From: Ignavibacteriota bacterium
GTDB taxonomy: Bacteria; Bacteroidota; Ignavibacteria; Ignavibacteriales; Ignavibacteriaceae
Length of the DNA: 64,000 bases
Assembly (NCBI GenBank): GCA_013285405.1
Contig: CP053446.1
Location: 2,217,001-2,281,000 of the forward strand
Reading direction: 5' to 3'
Shown: in pieces, positions 43,980-53,251 of the stretch
Layout of the letters: every line of letters starts with the position of its first letter
How positions within the stretch are numbered: the stretch's first letter is position 1
Translations under genes and position numbers: made by a program
The notes under the pieces: model-generated
What the model was told of the DNA's origin: nothing
Database searches by the model: none
The model's input: the letters and a program-made list of their open reading frames with translations, nothing else

Positions 43980-44813
43980 ATGAAAAAGATTAATTTTGCA
44001 AAAATGACCGGTGCAGGTAACGACTTTGTTGTTATTGATGGGAAGATAAATACAAGTTTTAATGTTTCTGAAGAATTAGTTCAGCGTATTTGTGATCGCA
44101 GGAATGGAGTCGGAGCTGATGGGCTGATTATTATCAATGATTCAATTGATCACAATTTTGTAATGAATTACTACAACGCAGATGGATCAACTGGAAGTCT
44201 ATGTGCAAATGGTGCGAGATGCGCGGTCATTTACGCTTCCACAACTGGGAGGTTGAATGGTCTGACTGCAAAATTTATTTCAAACGAAATTGAATACAAT
44301 GCGGAATTGCTCAGCAATTCAGAAGTTCGGTTTTATCTAAACCCACCAAAAAAATTAAAATACAATTTCAAAATAAAAGCTGCCGGAAAACTTCTGAATG
44401 CCCATTTTGCTGATACCGGTTCCCCGCATATCGTGATAGATTTAAATGAGATTGAAAGATTATTTGATTCGTTGGACTCTGTTCCCGTTGAATCAATTGG
44501 AAGTGAAATACGATATCTCCCTGAATTTCTACCTGGCGGAACAAACGTAAATTTTGTTGAAGTTAAAGATGGCGTGGTTCATATAAGAACTTACGAAAGA
44601 GGAGTGGAAGCAGAAACTTTAGCATGCGGAACCGGTGCAGTGGCTGCTGCACTAATATGCTATGTTAATAGAAAATTAACTGTCCCGATTCAAATTATTC
44701 CTAAATCAAAAGAAAAATTATTAGTAAATTTTGAAGTAGAAAATTCTAAAGTTAGAAATGTATCACTCACCGGTCCGGCAAAAATTGTATTTACCGGTGA
44801 AATGAAATATTAA
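43980..44813 (+). CDS. dapF: Diaminopimelate epimerase
   Basis: About 277 aa from the ATG at 43980; an upstream TTG would add 14 residues that do not resemble the family start. It interconverts LL- and meso-diaminopimelate for lysine and peptidoglycan synthesis. The two catalytic cysteines lie in GSLCANGARCAV and ETLACGTGAVA. FAKMTGAGNDFVVIDG is the standard N-terminus. No other lysine-pathway genes are adjacent. The following 99-aa gene starts 14 bp downstream. Confidence 0.95.
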   Translation: MKKINFAKMTGAGNDFVVIDGKINTSFNVSEELVQRICDRRNGVGADGLIIINDSIDHNFVMNYYNADGSTGSLCANGARCAVIYASTTGRLNGLTAKFISNEIEYNAELLSNSEVRFYLNPPKKLKYNFKIKAAGKLLNAHFADTGSPHIVIDLNEIERLFDSLDSVPVESIGSEIRYLPEFLPGGTNVNFVEVKDGVVHIRTYERGVEAETLACGTGAVAAALICYVNRKLTVPIQIIPKSKEKLLVNFEVENSKVRNVSLTGPAKIVFTGEMKY

Positions 44814-44827
44814 ATTAAGGAGAGTAA

Positions 44828-45127
44828 ATGTCCAAAGTATTGTTCACAATCAATTATGAAATTCAGGAAAATAAAAGAGAAGAATTTTTAAAAACTATCA
44901 GAGAATTAAAAACTTTAATTAAAGCCGAAGGTTTGGAGAGTTATTCGGTTTACGAAGTTAAGGGTAAAACAAACCGTTTTCAGGAACAATATATATTTGT
45001 TACGGAAGAAGCCTTCGAAAATTTTGAAGATAATACAGATGAGCGAATAAATATTCTTGTCTCAAAGATCGAATCAATGAGTATGGGGCATTCAACAAAG
45101 TATTCAACTCTCATAGAAATACTGTAA
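44828..45127 (+). CDS. Hypothetical small protein, possible dimeric alpha-beta barrel (ABM-like)
   Basis: A 99-aa protein with the beta-alpha-beta-beta-alpha-beta rhythm of the antibiotic-biosynthesis-monooxygenase (ABM) fold: LFTINYEIQENKREEFLKTI, GLESYSVYEV and QEQYIFVTEEAFENF. ABM-like proteins include haem-degrading enzymes and small regulators, but I see no diagnostic residues. An AAGGAG ribosome binding site precedes the ATG. It probably shares the dapF transcript. Confidence 0.55.
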   Translation: MSKVLFTINYEIQENKREEFLKTIRELKTLIKAEGLESYSVYEVKGKTNRFQEQYIFVTEEAFENFEDNTDERINILVSKIESMSMGHSTKYSTLIEIL

Positions 45128-45357
45128 CAAAATTGATTTCAGCTCAAATCTATTGCTTAATTATGCGCAATTAAAGTTTGTAAAGAATTTTAGCACTCTT
45201 TAGAAATTTTTTCTTCGGGTAATTTAATTCTACCTGTCAAATCTTCATTTTTAACGAATTATCAAGTCTTTTTTGGGAATAGGATTTGTCAGCAGGCAAT
45301 GTCTACGTAGTGGACAGTGGTTGTTTAATTATTAATCTATTTCCAGAAGGAGGAAAA

Positions 45358-46632
45358 ATGAAATTTTCCAAAATACTACTAACTGTTTGTCTAATACTTA
45401 CAGTTTCAATCTCATATTCACAAGAAATTAAAAAAACTGGTGGATATGCAAGGCTCAATGGAATGGGTGCGAACCCTTACGTAATTGATCCTTACTTTAA
45501 TACAGTGAATCCGGCATGGAATGCTGTGTACAATAACTTTATATTAGGTGATCTTGGTTCTGCAGCAGGTAAACCATTTTCTGCAGGCGGATATGGTCAA
45601 TACCTTTCTACTAGTTTTCAGGTTGGAGATCAGTGGACGCTTGGTGGAATATTGGCAAGAAGTGATTTCAACGGAATGTCAATTGCCTTATTAGATCCCG
45701 GCTCAAATGGTTCAATAAGCCCATCATATCCTGGCGTGGTTTCAACAGTGAATAACCTTATTTCCGGAGGAGGCGTTATTCCTTTGGATAACAACGTTGA
45801 ATTAATAGGAACTTACTCTTTCGGACAATCCGCTGTTGGATTGGGTGTTGCTTATGCTTCTACCAGCAATGAATTTACACCACCAACTGGCGGTTCATCA
45901 GAAGGTTCAGCTAGTCAAATTGGTTTTAATCTCGGGTTAATTTCCGATGTAACAAGCACTTTAAAATTAGATCTCGGTGCATCAGTGATTATGCCGAGTG
46001 CAAGTTTTGAACCAGATACTTTAAACGAAACAAGTGCAAGCCAGACAATCATTACTGTTAATGGAAGAGCGTTCTGGGAATTAAATGATAATCTTCAGCT
46101 TGTTCCGCTTGTACTATTTTCTACAGAAAGTGGTTCAATTGACTCAGGAGGAGCTTCAACAGGTTCTGTTGATATGCCATCATTTTCGTGGTTTCAATTC
46201 GGAGTAGGACTTAATTATCAAGTCGGTGATTTCTTACTTGCAGGTGGTGCAATTTTCTCCACATCAAGTTTAACAAGACCTGCTCTCAGTAATGTTTCAC
46301 CTGAATTGACAGAAGGAGAAAAAATGTTTCCGATTTGGAATATTGGTGCTGAATGGAATATGATTGATTGGTTCGTTGCAAGATTAGGTTATATTGCTTA
46401 TACAGGCTCGTCTAGTTATGAATATCCTAATTCACAAAATTCAAAAACAGAAATTGTCCAAACATTCTTTGGTCCGGCACAAAGAGGTGCTACTGTGGGT
46501 GTTGGTTTTAGATTTGGAGGTTTCTCTTTGGACGCAACAGTTAATGAAGATGTTTTACGTCAAGGAATCAACAATATCGGAGGTGGAGGCTCTACTTTTG
46601 TTTATATGACTGCAGGTTACGTAATTCCATAA
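45358..46632 (+). CDS. Outer-membrane beta-barrel protein of unknown function
   Basis: About 424 aa from the ATG at 45358, which has a strong AGGAGG and begins a signal peptide (1-22, ending SYSQ). The in-frame codons from 45286 are not used. The mature protein shows repeated Gly- and aromatic-rich strands and the early block GYARLNGMGANPYVIDPYFNTVNPAW, which recalls PorV/UPF0164-type barrels. Alternating strands continue to the end, LDATVNEDVL and TAGYVIP. No ligand can be inferred. A perfect terminator follows. Confidence 0.75.
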   Translation: MKFSKILLTVCLILTVSISYSQEIKKTGGYARLNGMGANPYVIDPYFNTVNPAWNAVYNNFILGDLGSAAGKPFSAGGYGQYLSTSFQVGDQWTLGGILARSDFNGMSIALLDPGSNGSISPSYPGVVSTVNNLISGGGVIPLDNNVELIGTYSFGQSAVGLGVAYASTSNEFTPPTGGSSEGSASQIGFNLGLISDVTSTLKLDLGASVIMPSASFEPDTLNETSASQTIITVNGRAFWELNDNLQLVPLVLFSTESGSIDSGGASTGSVDMPSFSWFQFGVGLNYQVGDFLLAGGAIFSTSSLTRPALSNVSPELTEGEKMFPIWNIGAEWNMIDWFVARLGYIAYTGSSSYEYPNSQNSKTEIVQTFFGPAQRGATVGVGFRFGGFSLDATVNEDVLRQGINNIGGGGSTFVYMTAGYVIP

Positions 46633-46644
46633 TCTTGACTATAG

Positions 46645-46677
46645 GAAGGCATTCAATTTAGAATGCCTTCTTTTTTT
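46645..46677 (+). terminator. Rho-independent terminator
   Basis: The perfect 10-bp stem GAAGGCATTC/GAATGCCTTC (46645-46654 and 46661-46670) has a 6-base loop and seven Ts. Confidence 0.93.
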
Positions 46678-46752
46678 CCATTCTCTTCTTTCATCATTTC
46701 ACCAAGAACATAATCTTGTTAAATTTCCTTTTAGGAAAAATAATTTAACTTT

Positions 46753-47802
46753 ATGATAGAATATGTAGGTGTAGCGCATATTCATTCGCTTTTTTCAGAT
46801 GGTACAGGTGAAATTCCTGAAATCGCGAAATTTGCTGATGAATCTGATCTGGACTTTCTCCTTATCACTGATCATAATACTTTGAGAGGATTAAAAGAAG
46901 GTTATGAAAAGTGGTATGGTAAATCTTTATGCCTGATCGGTTGTGAAATAAATGACAAAGAAAACAAGAACCATTATCTGGCATTCGGAATCGAACAGGC
47001 ATACTCAACACGGTTGTCGGCGAGGGAATATGTAAAAAAAGTTAAAGAGGCAGGTGGTATTGGTTTTCTTGCTCATCCGCATGAAAAAAGAAATCACATC
47101 AAAGAGCATCCGCCATATCCCTGGGTGGATTGGAGTATTGACAATTTTAATGGAATAGAAATTTGGAATCACATGTCTGAATGGATGGAGAATCTAACTG
47201 AACAGAATAAATACACATCGTTTCTTCACCCATTACGTTCGATAGTTGGTCCTCCAAGAGAAACTTTAAAACTCTGGGATGAATTAAACTTAAATAGAAA
47301 AGTAGTCGGGATCGGTGGTGTTGATGCCCATGCCCACAAGCAAAATTTATTTGGATTCTTTGAAGTTGAAATTTTTCCTTACAAGGTGTTGTTCAAATCC
47401 ATACACATTCATTTGTTGTTGAATGAACCACTCGTCAAAGGAAATGCGAAGCAAAAGATCGCCAAATCTAAAACAGCTATTTACGAAGCTCTTGCTTATG
47501 GTAGTTCGTTTATTGCAAATGATTATCATGCTGATTCAAAAGGATTTCAATATTTTGCAAAATCCGGTAAAAAAAAATATTATATGGGTGATACCATTCA
47601 CTCTTCTGAAAATGTTACTTTGTCAATAATTTTACCTGTTGAAGATTCTGAAATAAAATTGATCAGGAATGGAAGCGAAATAGCCAATTTCAGTTCAAAC
47701 AAAGTTGAATTTGAAGTGAATAAACCCGGAGCTTACAGAGTTGAAGTTTATTATCAGAATAAAGCCTGGATATTCTCAAATCACATCAGAATAGGTATTT
47801 AA
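46753..47802 (+). CDS. PHP-domain phosphoesterase-like protein
   Basis: A 349-aa protein. The N-terminal PHP domain carries the metal-binding motifs H9-x-H11 with D16 (AHIHSLFSDGTGEIPE), TDHN at about 38-41, later GFLAHPHEKR, and VDAHAHKQN near 195. These are the residues expected for a trinuclear metal site. The C-terminal ~90 residues (about 265-349) form a beta-rich appendage (VTLSIILPVEDSEIKLIRNG). Many PHP proteins hydrolyse phosphate esters such as histidinol phosphate or nucleotides; the substrate here is unknown. The tRNA-Arg gene begins 2 bp after the stop. Confidence 0.82.
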   Translation: MIEYVGVAHIHSLFSDGTGEIPEIAKFADESDLDFLLITDHNTLRGLKEGYEKWYGKSLCLIGCEINDKENKNHYLAFGIEQAYSTRLSAREYVKKVKEAGGIGFLAHPHEKRNHIKEHPPYPWVDWSIDNFNGIEIWNHMSEWMENLTEQNKYTSFLHPLRSIVGPPRETLKLWDELNLNRKVVGIGGVDAHAHKQNLFGFFEVEIFPYKVLFKSIHIHLLLNEPLVKGNAKQKIAKSKTAIYEALAYGSSFIANDYHADSKGFQYFAKSGKKKYYMGDTIHSSENVTLSIILPVEDSEIKLIRNGSEIANFSSNKVEFEVNKPGAYRVEVYYQNKAWIFSNHIRIGI

Positions 47803-47804
47803 TT

Positions 47805-47878
47805 GCGCCCATAGTTCAACTGGATAGAACGTTGGATTCCGGTTCCAAAGGTTGGAGGTTCAAGTCCTCCTGGGCGTA
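47805..47878 (+). tRNA. tRNA-Arg (anticodon CCG)
   Basis: A cloverleaf folds from GCGCCCA paired with TGGGCGT (one G-U), with D-arm, anticodon stem TTGGA/TCCAA and loop TTCCGGT giving anticodon CCG, and T-arm GGAGG/CCTCC with TTCAAGT. CCA is not encoded. It reads CGG arginine codons. It lies 2 bp behind the PHP gene, so it may be processed from that transcript. Confidence 0.93.
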
Positions 47879-47963
47879 CTAAAATCAATGGTAGATTGTG
47901 TATAAATGTATTATTTTTGCAAGGTTTTTTAATCAAATTAGTTGCTAACTGAAGGAAAGATTA

Positions 47964-48650
47964 ATGTTACAGAAAAAGAAAAAATTGTCCAAGAAGGAAA
48001 TAAAAAAAGACTCCTTATTAGAACTTTATGAATCATCAATTGAATTCTTTGAGAAGTATAAAAGTAAAATAATGCTTTATGCCGGAGTTTTAGTAGTTGC
48101 TGTTGCCGCTGTGTATTTTTATTTAAATCAAAAATCTCAGACTAATGAAAAAGCCGGATTAGAACTCTCCCGTATCATGTCAATCTATGATCAAGGTTCA
48201 TATCTTGAAGCGATAGAAGGAAAGCAGGGCACCAATGTCATTGGTCTAAAAAATCTCGTTAATGAATATGATGGGACAGAAAATGGTGAGACAGCCAAAA
48301 TATATCTTGCTAACTCGTATGCATTTCTTGGAAATTATGAGGATGCATTCAAGTATTATTCTGATTATAATGGGTCGATAGATTATTTTAAAGCAACTGC
48401 TCTGGCTGGTGAAGCTGGATACTATGCAAATAAAAATGAATTTCAAAAAGCTGCAGATTTATTCCTTAAAGCATCAAAGAAATCCGATGTGAATTCACAG
48501 AATCCGGATTACTTACTTAATGCCGGAATTAATTACCTTAAAGCTGGTGACAAAGAAGATGCAAAAATTGTCTTCAGTAAAATCAAAGAAGATTATTCAA
48601 CTTCTTTAGCGTTCAGAGATGTTGATAAATATCTTTCAATGATTTATTAA
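47964..48650 (+). CDS. Membrane-anchored TPR protein (YfgM-like)
   Basis: A 228-aa protein: a Lys-rich cytoplasmic N-terminus (1-37), one transmembrane helix (about 38-55) and a periplasmic tetratricopeptide region (90-225) with units such as AKIYLANSYAFLGNYEDAFKYY and YLLNAGINYLKAGDKEDAKIVF. Topology and length match the YfgM/ancillary SecYEG translocon family, which couples periplasmic chaperones to the Sec machinery. That assignment is by architecture only. An AAGGAAAG ribosome binding site precedes the ATG. Confidence 0.75.
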   Translation: MLQKKKKLSKKEIKKDSLLELYESSIEFFEKYKSKIMLYAGVLVVAVAAVYFYLNQKSQTNEKAGLELSRIMSIYDQGSYLEAIEGKQGTNVIGLKNLVNEYDGTENGETAKIYLANSYAFLGNYEDAFKYYSDYNGSIDYFKATALAGEAGYYANKNEFQKAADLFLKASKKSDVNSQNPDYLLNAGINYLKAGDKEDAKIVFSKIKEDYSTSLAFRDVDKYLSMIY

Positions 48651-48769
48651 TACTCTTAGCAGAATAATCAGAATTATTATTTATCTTTCATTAACTTAAA
48701 AGTGTCAGATTTCTCTATTCATCAAATTATATTATAAGAACTTTTTAGGATTCACATACATAAAAGAAT

Positions 48770-49333
48770 ATGGCAGATACATCAGATTTTAAAAACGGGC
48801 TTATAATAAAATTTAAAAACGACCTGTACACTATCGTAGAATTCCAGCACGTTAAACCGGGAAAAGGTGGAGCATTCGTACGCTCTACTCTAAAAAATAT
48901 GAGAACCGGAAGAGTTCTGGAAAATACTTTCAGAGCAGGAGAAAAAGTTGAAACCATACGGGTTGAAAGAAGGAAATATCAGTATCTTTATTCCGAAGGT
49001 GATTCTTTAGTCTGTATGGATAATGAAACTTATGAGCAGATTAATATTGATAGAATTCTTTTTAGTGATGGAGTTAAGTTCCTCAAAGAAAGCGAAGAAG
49101 TAGAAGTAGTACTTAATGGATCAGATATTATTTCAGTTGACATACCAATTTTTATAAATCTTAAAGTAGTGGAAACCGAACCCGGCTTTAAAGGCGATAC
49201 GGCTACTGGTGCGCTCAAATCTGCAAAGTTGGAAACAGGCGCACAAATTAACGTTCCCTTGTTCATAAATGAAGGTGATGTACTTAAAGTAGATACACGA
49301 ACAGGTGGATATTCTGAAAGAGTTAAATCTTAA
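48770..49333 (+). CDS. efp: Translation elongation factor P
   Basis: A 187-aa protein with three beta-barrel domains. It enters the ribosomal E site and relieves stalling at polyproline stretches. The tip loop is KPGKGGAFVR with K32 at the position modified in other bacteria. The C-terminal domain has the SAKLETGAQINVPLFINEGDVLKVDTRTGGYSERV signature. The loop sequence suggests a lysine-type EF-P; whether EpmA or EpmB modifies it cannot be told, as neither gene is here. It heads the efp-accB-accC run. Confidence 0.95.
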   Translation: MADTSDFKNGLIIKFKNDLYTIVEFQHVKPGKGGAFVRSTLKNMRTGRVLENTFRAGEKVETIRVERRKYQYLYSEGDSLVCMDNETYEQINIDRILFSDGVKFLKESEEVEVVLNGSDIISVDIPIFINLKVVETEPGFKGDTATGALKSAKLETGAQINVPLFINEGDVLKVDTRTGGYSERVKS

Positions 49334-49348
49334 AACCAGAGGCTGAAC

Positions 49349-49822
49349 ATGGATCTTGATTTAGTTAAAAAGCTGGTTAAAATTGTAGATACCAGCAATA
49401 TCACCGATCTGGAAATTGAAGAAGGTGATTTGAAAATAAAAATTGCAAAGAAGCAAAGGAATACTCAGGTTATTGCACAGACTAATGTTCCATTTACTTC
49501 TGCTCAACCGGTTATTCAACCATCTTCAGTTCCTGCTGAAGCTCAAAAACAAAATATTGAATCACAAACTGTGTCAGAAAATTTGCACGAAATCAGGTCA
49601 CCGATTGTTGGTACATTTTACCGTGCACCAGCGCCTGATGCTGATTCTTATGTTCAGGTTGGATCGGTTGTTACACCCGGAAGCGTATTATGCATTGTTG
49701 AAGCAATGAAGCTTATGAATGAAATCGAGTCGGATGTGAGCGGAAAAATAGTTAAGATATTGGTTGAAAACGGAAAACCAGTAGAATATAATCAGCCGCT
49801 TTTTTTAATAGAATTAGCATAA
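49349..49822 (+). CDS. accB: Biotin carboxyl carrier protein of acetyl-CoA carboxylase
   Basis: A 157-aa protein. The biotinylation site is K121 in [12 protein letters not shown], the invariant BCCP motif. A flexible Gln/Pro-rich linker (about 40-75) joins the N-terminal segment to the biotinyl domain (82-157). It carries CO2 between biotin carboxylase and carboxyltransferase in the first step of fatty acid synthesis. The start is 15 bp after efp, and accC begins 24 bp downstream, the standard order. Confidence 0.96.
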   Translation: MDLDLVKKLVKIVDTSNITDLEIEEGDLKIKIAKKQRNTQVIAQTNVPFTSAQPVIQPSSVPAEAQKQNIESQTVSENLHEIRSPIVGTFYRAPAPDADSYVQVGSVVTPGSVLCIVEAMKLMNEIESDVSGKIVKILVENGKPVEYNQPLFLIELA

Positions 49823-49846
49823 GTAATTGAAAATTCAGGATAAATT

Positions 49847-51175
49847 TTGTTTAATAAAATATTAATCGCCAACCGGGGCGAGATTGCTCTTCGGGTAATC
49901 CGTACTTGCAAAGAGATGGGGATTAAAACAGTTGCTGTCTATTCTGAATCTGATAAAGATTCTCTTCACGTTACTTTTGCTGATGAAGCTGTTTGTATTG
50001 GTCCTCCTTTTGCAAAAGACAGCTACCTGAAAATCCCATCAATTATTTCTGCAGCTCAGGTTACTGGTGCTGATGCGATTCATCCTGGTTATGGATTTCT
50101 TGCTGAGAATGCAAACTTCTCTGAGATTTGCCAGGAATCCAATATAAAATTTATTGGTCCGGCTCCTGAAATGATTCGAGCAATGGGTGACAAAGCTTTT
50201 GCTAAAGATACTATGAAAAAAAATTTGGTTCCTGTAATTCCAGGCAGTGATGGAATTGTTGAAAATGTGGATCAGGCAAAAATTCTCGCCAAAGAAATTG
50301 GATTCCCGGTTATCATCAAAGCATCAGCCGGCGGTGGCGGAAAAGGAATGAGAATAGTCTGGGATGAAGATGAATTTCAAAAAGCTTTTCAGACTGCAAG
50401 AACCGAAGCAGAAGCAGCATTTGCTAATGGTGATGTTTACATTGAAAAGTATATAGAAAATCCCCGGCATATAGAAATTCAGATTTTAGGTGATCAGCAT
50501 GGAAATGTTTACCATTATGGAGAGAGGGATTGTTCAATTCAAAGAAGACATCAAAAGTTGATTGAGGAATCACCTTCACCTGCAGTTGATGACGAACTTA
50601 GAAATAAAATGGGGGAAGCAGCAATAAGAGGTGCACAATCAGTAAATTACGAAGGTGCTGGAACGATAGAATTTTTGCTCGATAAACATAAAAACTTTTA
50701 TTTCATGGAGATGAATACCAGGATTCAGGTTGAACACCCTGTTACAGAACTTATTTATGATGTCGAGCTTGTTAGACAGCAAATCCTCGTTGCCGCTGGT
50801 GAAAAGATAGCATCAAAACCTAAAAAGCCTCACGGACATGCAATTGAATTCAGAATAAACGCAGAGGATCCAGAAAATAATTTCAGACCTTCACCTGGAA
50901 AAATTACTTCGTTACATTTTCCCGGTGGATTCGGTGTAAGAGTTGACTCGCATATTTATCAATCGTACTCTATTCCGCCATATTATGATTCATTGATGGC
51001 AAAACTAATTGTTTGGGGTACGGATAGAGAGCGTGCGATTATGCGCGGTAAACGAGCGCTAAGTGAATTTATCGTTGAAGGTGTAAAAACAACAGTTCCT
51101 TTCCATTTGAAAGTTCTGGAGGATCCAAGATTCATAAGTGGTAATTTTGATACAAGTTTTTTAGAAAAATTTTAA
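49847..51175 (+). CDS. accC: Biotin carboxylase subunit of acetyl-CoA carboxylase
   Basis: A 442-aa ATP-grasp enzyme. The start is TTG at 49847, giving the canonical [20 protein letters not shown] opening, with AGGA nearby upstream. Other landmarks are the glycine-rich ATP lid [12 protein letters not shown] near 160-171, [34 protein letters not shown] (catalytic Glu and Arg near 288-301) and the C-terminal domain ending FDTSFLEKF. It carboxylates the biotin on AccB. The carboxyltransferase genes accA and accD are not in this window. Confidence 0.97.
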   Translation: MFNKILIANRGEIALRVIRTCKEMGIKTVAVYSESDKDSLHVTFADEAVCIGPPFAKDSYLKIPSIISAAQVTGADAIHPGYGFLAENANFSEICQESNIKFIGPAPEMIRAMGDKAFAKDTMKKNLVPVIPGSDGIVENVDQAKILAKEIGFPVIIKASAGGGGKGMRIVWDEDEFQKAFQTARTEAEAAFANGDVYIEKYIENPRHIEIQILGDQHGNVYHYGERDCSIQRRHQKLIEESPSPAVDDELRNKMGEAAIRGAQSVNYEGAGTIEFLLDKHKNFYFMEMNTRIQVEHPVTELIYDVELVRQQILVAAGEKIASKPKKPHGHAIEFRINAEDPENNFRPSPGKITSLHFPGGFGVRVDSHIYQSYSIPPYYDSLMAKLIVWGTDRERAIMRGKRALSEFIVEGVKTTVPFHLKVLEDPRFISGNFDTSFLEKF

Positions 51176-51212
51176 CATTCTTAATATTCATAAAATTTAG
51201 TCAGAGGGAAAA

Positions 51213-51593
51213 ATGAAAATACCAGATAATGTAAAATATACTAATGATCATGAATGGGTTCGCGTTGAAGGAAATATTGGCATAATTGGAGTAACTGATT
51301 ATGCTCAGGGCGAACTTGGTGATGTAGTTTTTTTAGACATTGATTCAGATTTAAAGGAAATCACAAAAGGCAATTCAATTGGAACGATTGAAGCGGTGAA
51401 AACGGTCAGCGATATTTTAGCTCCTTTCAGTGGTAAGATAATCGAGATTAATAAAACATTATCAGATTCACCGGAACTCGTGAATTCCGATCCGTATGGT
51501 GAAGGCTGGATGATTAAAGCAGAAATTGCTAATCCGTCAGAGATCAATGATTTACTTGATGCAGCTTCGTACAAAGCTTTGATAGGTCAGTAA
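51213..51593 (+). CDS. gcvH: Glycine cleavage system H protein
   Basis: A 126-aa lipoyl-carrier protein. The lipoylated lysine is K63 in SIGTIEAVKTVSDILAP. It shuttles the aminomethyl group between the P, T and L proteins of glycine cleavage; in some bacteria it also carries lipoyl groups for other complexes. No gcvT, gcvP or lipoyl ligase is adjacent, although a GcvT-like YgfZ is at 40250. An AGAGGG ribosome binding site precedes the ATG. A terminator follows. Confidence 0.95.
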   Translation: MKIPDNVKYTNDHEWVRVEGNIGIIGVTDYAQGELGDVVFLDIDSDLKEITKGNSIGTIEAVKTVSDILAPFSGKIIEINKTLSDSPELVNSDPYGEGWMIKAEIANPSEINDLLDAASYKALIGQ

Positions 51594-51627
51594 ACCCGGT
51601 TAAACTGTGGTTAAAATATATTTTTAT

Positions 51628-51650
51628 AAACCCGTTGATAGCGGGTTTTT
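51628..51650 (+). terminator. Rho-independent terminator after gcvH
   Basis: The stem AAACCCG/CGGGTTT (51628-51634 and 51642-51648) is followed by a T-rich tail. Confidence 0.87.
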
Positions 51651-51674
51651 ATTTTTAATAAAATATTTATTTTA

Positions 51675-53222
51675 ATGTTAATGAAACAGCGAGACTTAAT
51701 TTTAATTATCGACTTTGGCTCTCAATATACCCAGCTTATTGCACGCAGAGTCAGAGAAGTAAAAGTTTACTCAGAAATTCATCCTCATACTATTTCCTTC
51801 CAACAAATTCTGGAGCTTAATCCAAAGGGAATAATTCTTTCCGGCGGTCCAATGAGCGTTTATGATGATTCTGCACCTGATATTGATCCTCAAATATTCA
51901 ATCTGAAAGTTCCATTTCTTGGTCTTTGTTATGGTTTGCAATTAATATGTAAAAACTTTGGCGGAAAAGTTGAACCTGCTGTCGATCGTGAATATGGTAA
52001 ATCGATTTTAAGAATAACTGATAATACTGATATATTGCATGGAGTTGAGGATGCTTCAATTGTCTGGATGAGCCATGGGGATTATTTAACCGAGCTGCCA
52101 AAAGGTTTTAAAATTATAGGTGAGTCAGATCATTCTCCGATTTGCGCAATATCAAATCCTTCAAAAAGATTTTACGGACTTCAGTTTCATCCGGAAGTTG
52201 TTCATACTGAAAAAGGAGAAAAAATTATTAACAACTTCCTTTTTGATATATGTAAGTGCAAAGGAGACTGGACGCCTCAGAATTTTATTGAAGAACAACT
52301 GGAAAAAATTAAATCAACGGTTGGGAACTCGAAAGCAATATGTGCGCTCAGCGGTGGTGTTGATTCTACAACTGCAGCAGTATTAGTTGGCAAAGCAATC
52401 GGCGAAAATTTAATCTGCATACATATTGATAATGGCTTGATGCGTAAAAATGAAAGTGATAAGATAGGAAGATTACTTGATGAGAAACTTAAACTTAATC
52501 ATATACATGTAGATGCTTCGAAGAAGTTCCTGAAAAATCTTAAAGGTATTTCTGATCCTGAAAAGAAACGCAAAATAATCGGAAAAACATTTATCGATGT
52601 CTTTGAAGATGAAGCAGCTAAAATTAAAGATGCAAAGTATCTCGTTCAGGGTACTCTTTATCCGGATGTAATTGAATCTGTTTCTGTGAAAGGAGCATCA
52701 GCAACAATAAAAAGCCATCATAATGTTGGTGGACTACCAGAAAAAATGCATCTGAAATTAATCGAACCATTTCGTGAATTGTTTAAAGATGAAGTAAGAA
52801 ATGTAGGCAGGAGCCTTAATATTCCACCTGAATTAATTAATCGTCATCCGTTTCCCGGACCCGGTCTTGCAGTCAGAATATTAGGTGAAATCACAAATGA
52901 AAAACTTGAAATTATCAGAGAAGCAGATGATATTTTCATCACGTCAATTAAAGAAGCTGGATTATATAACAGCATCTGGCAAGCATTCACTGTTTTACTT
53001 CCGGTAAGTTCGGTTGGAGTTATGGGTGACGCAAGAACTTATGAATATGTTCTTTCATTGCGTGCAGTAACCTCAGTTGATGGAATGACCGCCGATTGGT
53101 TTGCATTCGATCCTGAATTCCTTGCTTCTGTTTCGAATAAAATAATAAATAAAGTAAAAGGTATAAACCGCGTTGTTTATGATATAAGTTCTAAACCACC
53201 GGCAACGATTGAATGGGAATAA
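51675..53222 (+). CDS. guaA: GMP synthase (glutamine-hydrolysing)
   Basis: A 515-aa bifunctional enzyme that converts XMP to GMP. The glutaminase domain (1-190) has C85 in GLCYGLQ and the partners H172 and E174 in QFHPEV. The ATP pyrophosphatase domain has the PP-loop SGGVDS at 226-231, followed by the C-terminal dimerisation domain ending KPPATIEWE, the invariant tail. It starts 24 bp beyond the gcvH terminator. ATGs at 51675 and 51681 are both possible starts. No guaB is next to it. Confidence 0.97.
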   Translation: MLMKQRDLILIIDFGSQYTQLIARRVREVKVYSEIHPHTISFQQILELNPKGIILSGGPMSVYDDSAPDIDPQIFNLKVPFLGLCYGLQLICKNFGGKVEPAVDREYGKSILRITDNTDILHGVEDASIVWMSHGDYLTELPKGFKIIGESDHSPICAISNPSKRFYGLQFHPEVVHTEKGEKIINNFLFDICKCKGDWTPQNFIEEQLEKIKSTVGNSKAICALSGGVDSTTAAVLVGKAIGENLICIHIDNGLMRKNESDKIGRLLDEKLKLNHIHVDASKKFLKNLKGISDPEKKRKIIGKTFIDVFEDEAAKIKDAKYLVQGTLYPDVIESVSVKGASATIKSHHNVGGLPEKMHLKLIEPFRELFKDEVRNVGRSLNIPPELINRHPFPGPGLAVRILGEITNEKLEIIREADDIFITSIKEAGLYNSIWQAFTVLLPVSSVGVMGDARTYEYVLSLRAVTSVDGMTADWFAFDPEFLASVSNKIINKVKGINRVVYDISSKPPATIEWE

Positions 53223-53251
53223 TATTTTTTTAATCAAAGAGATTGGAACTG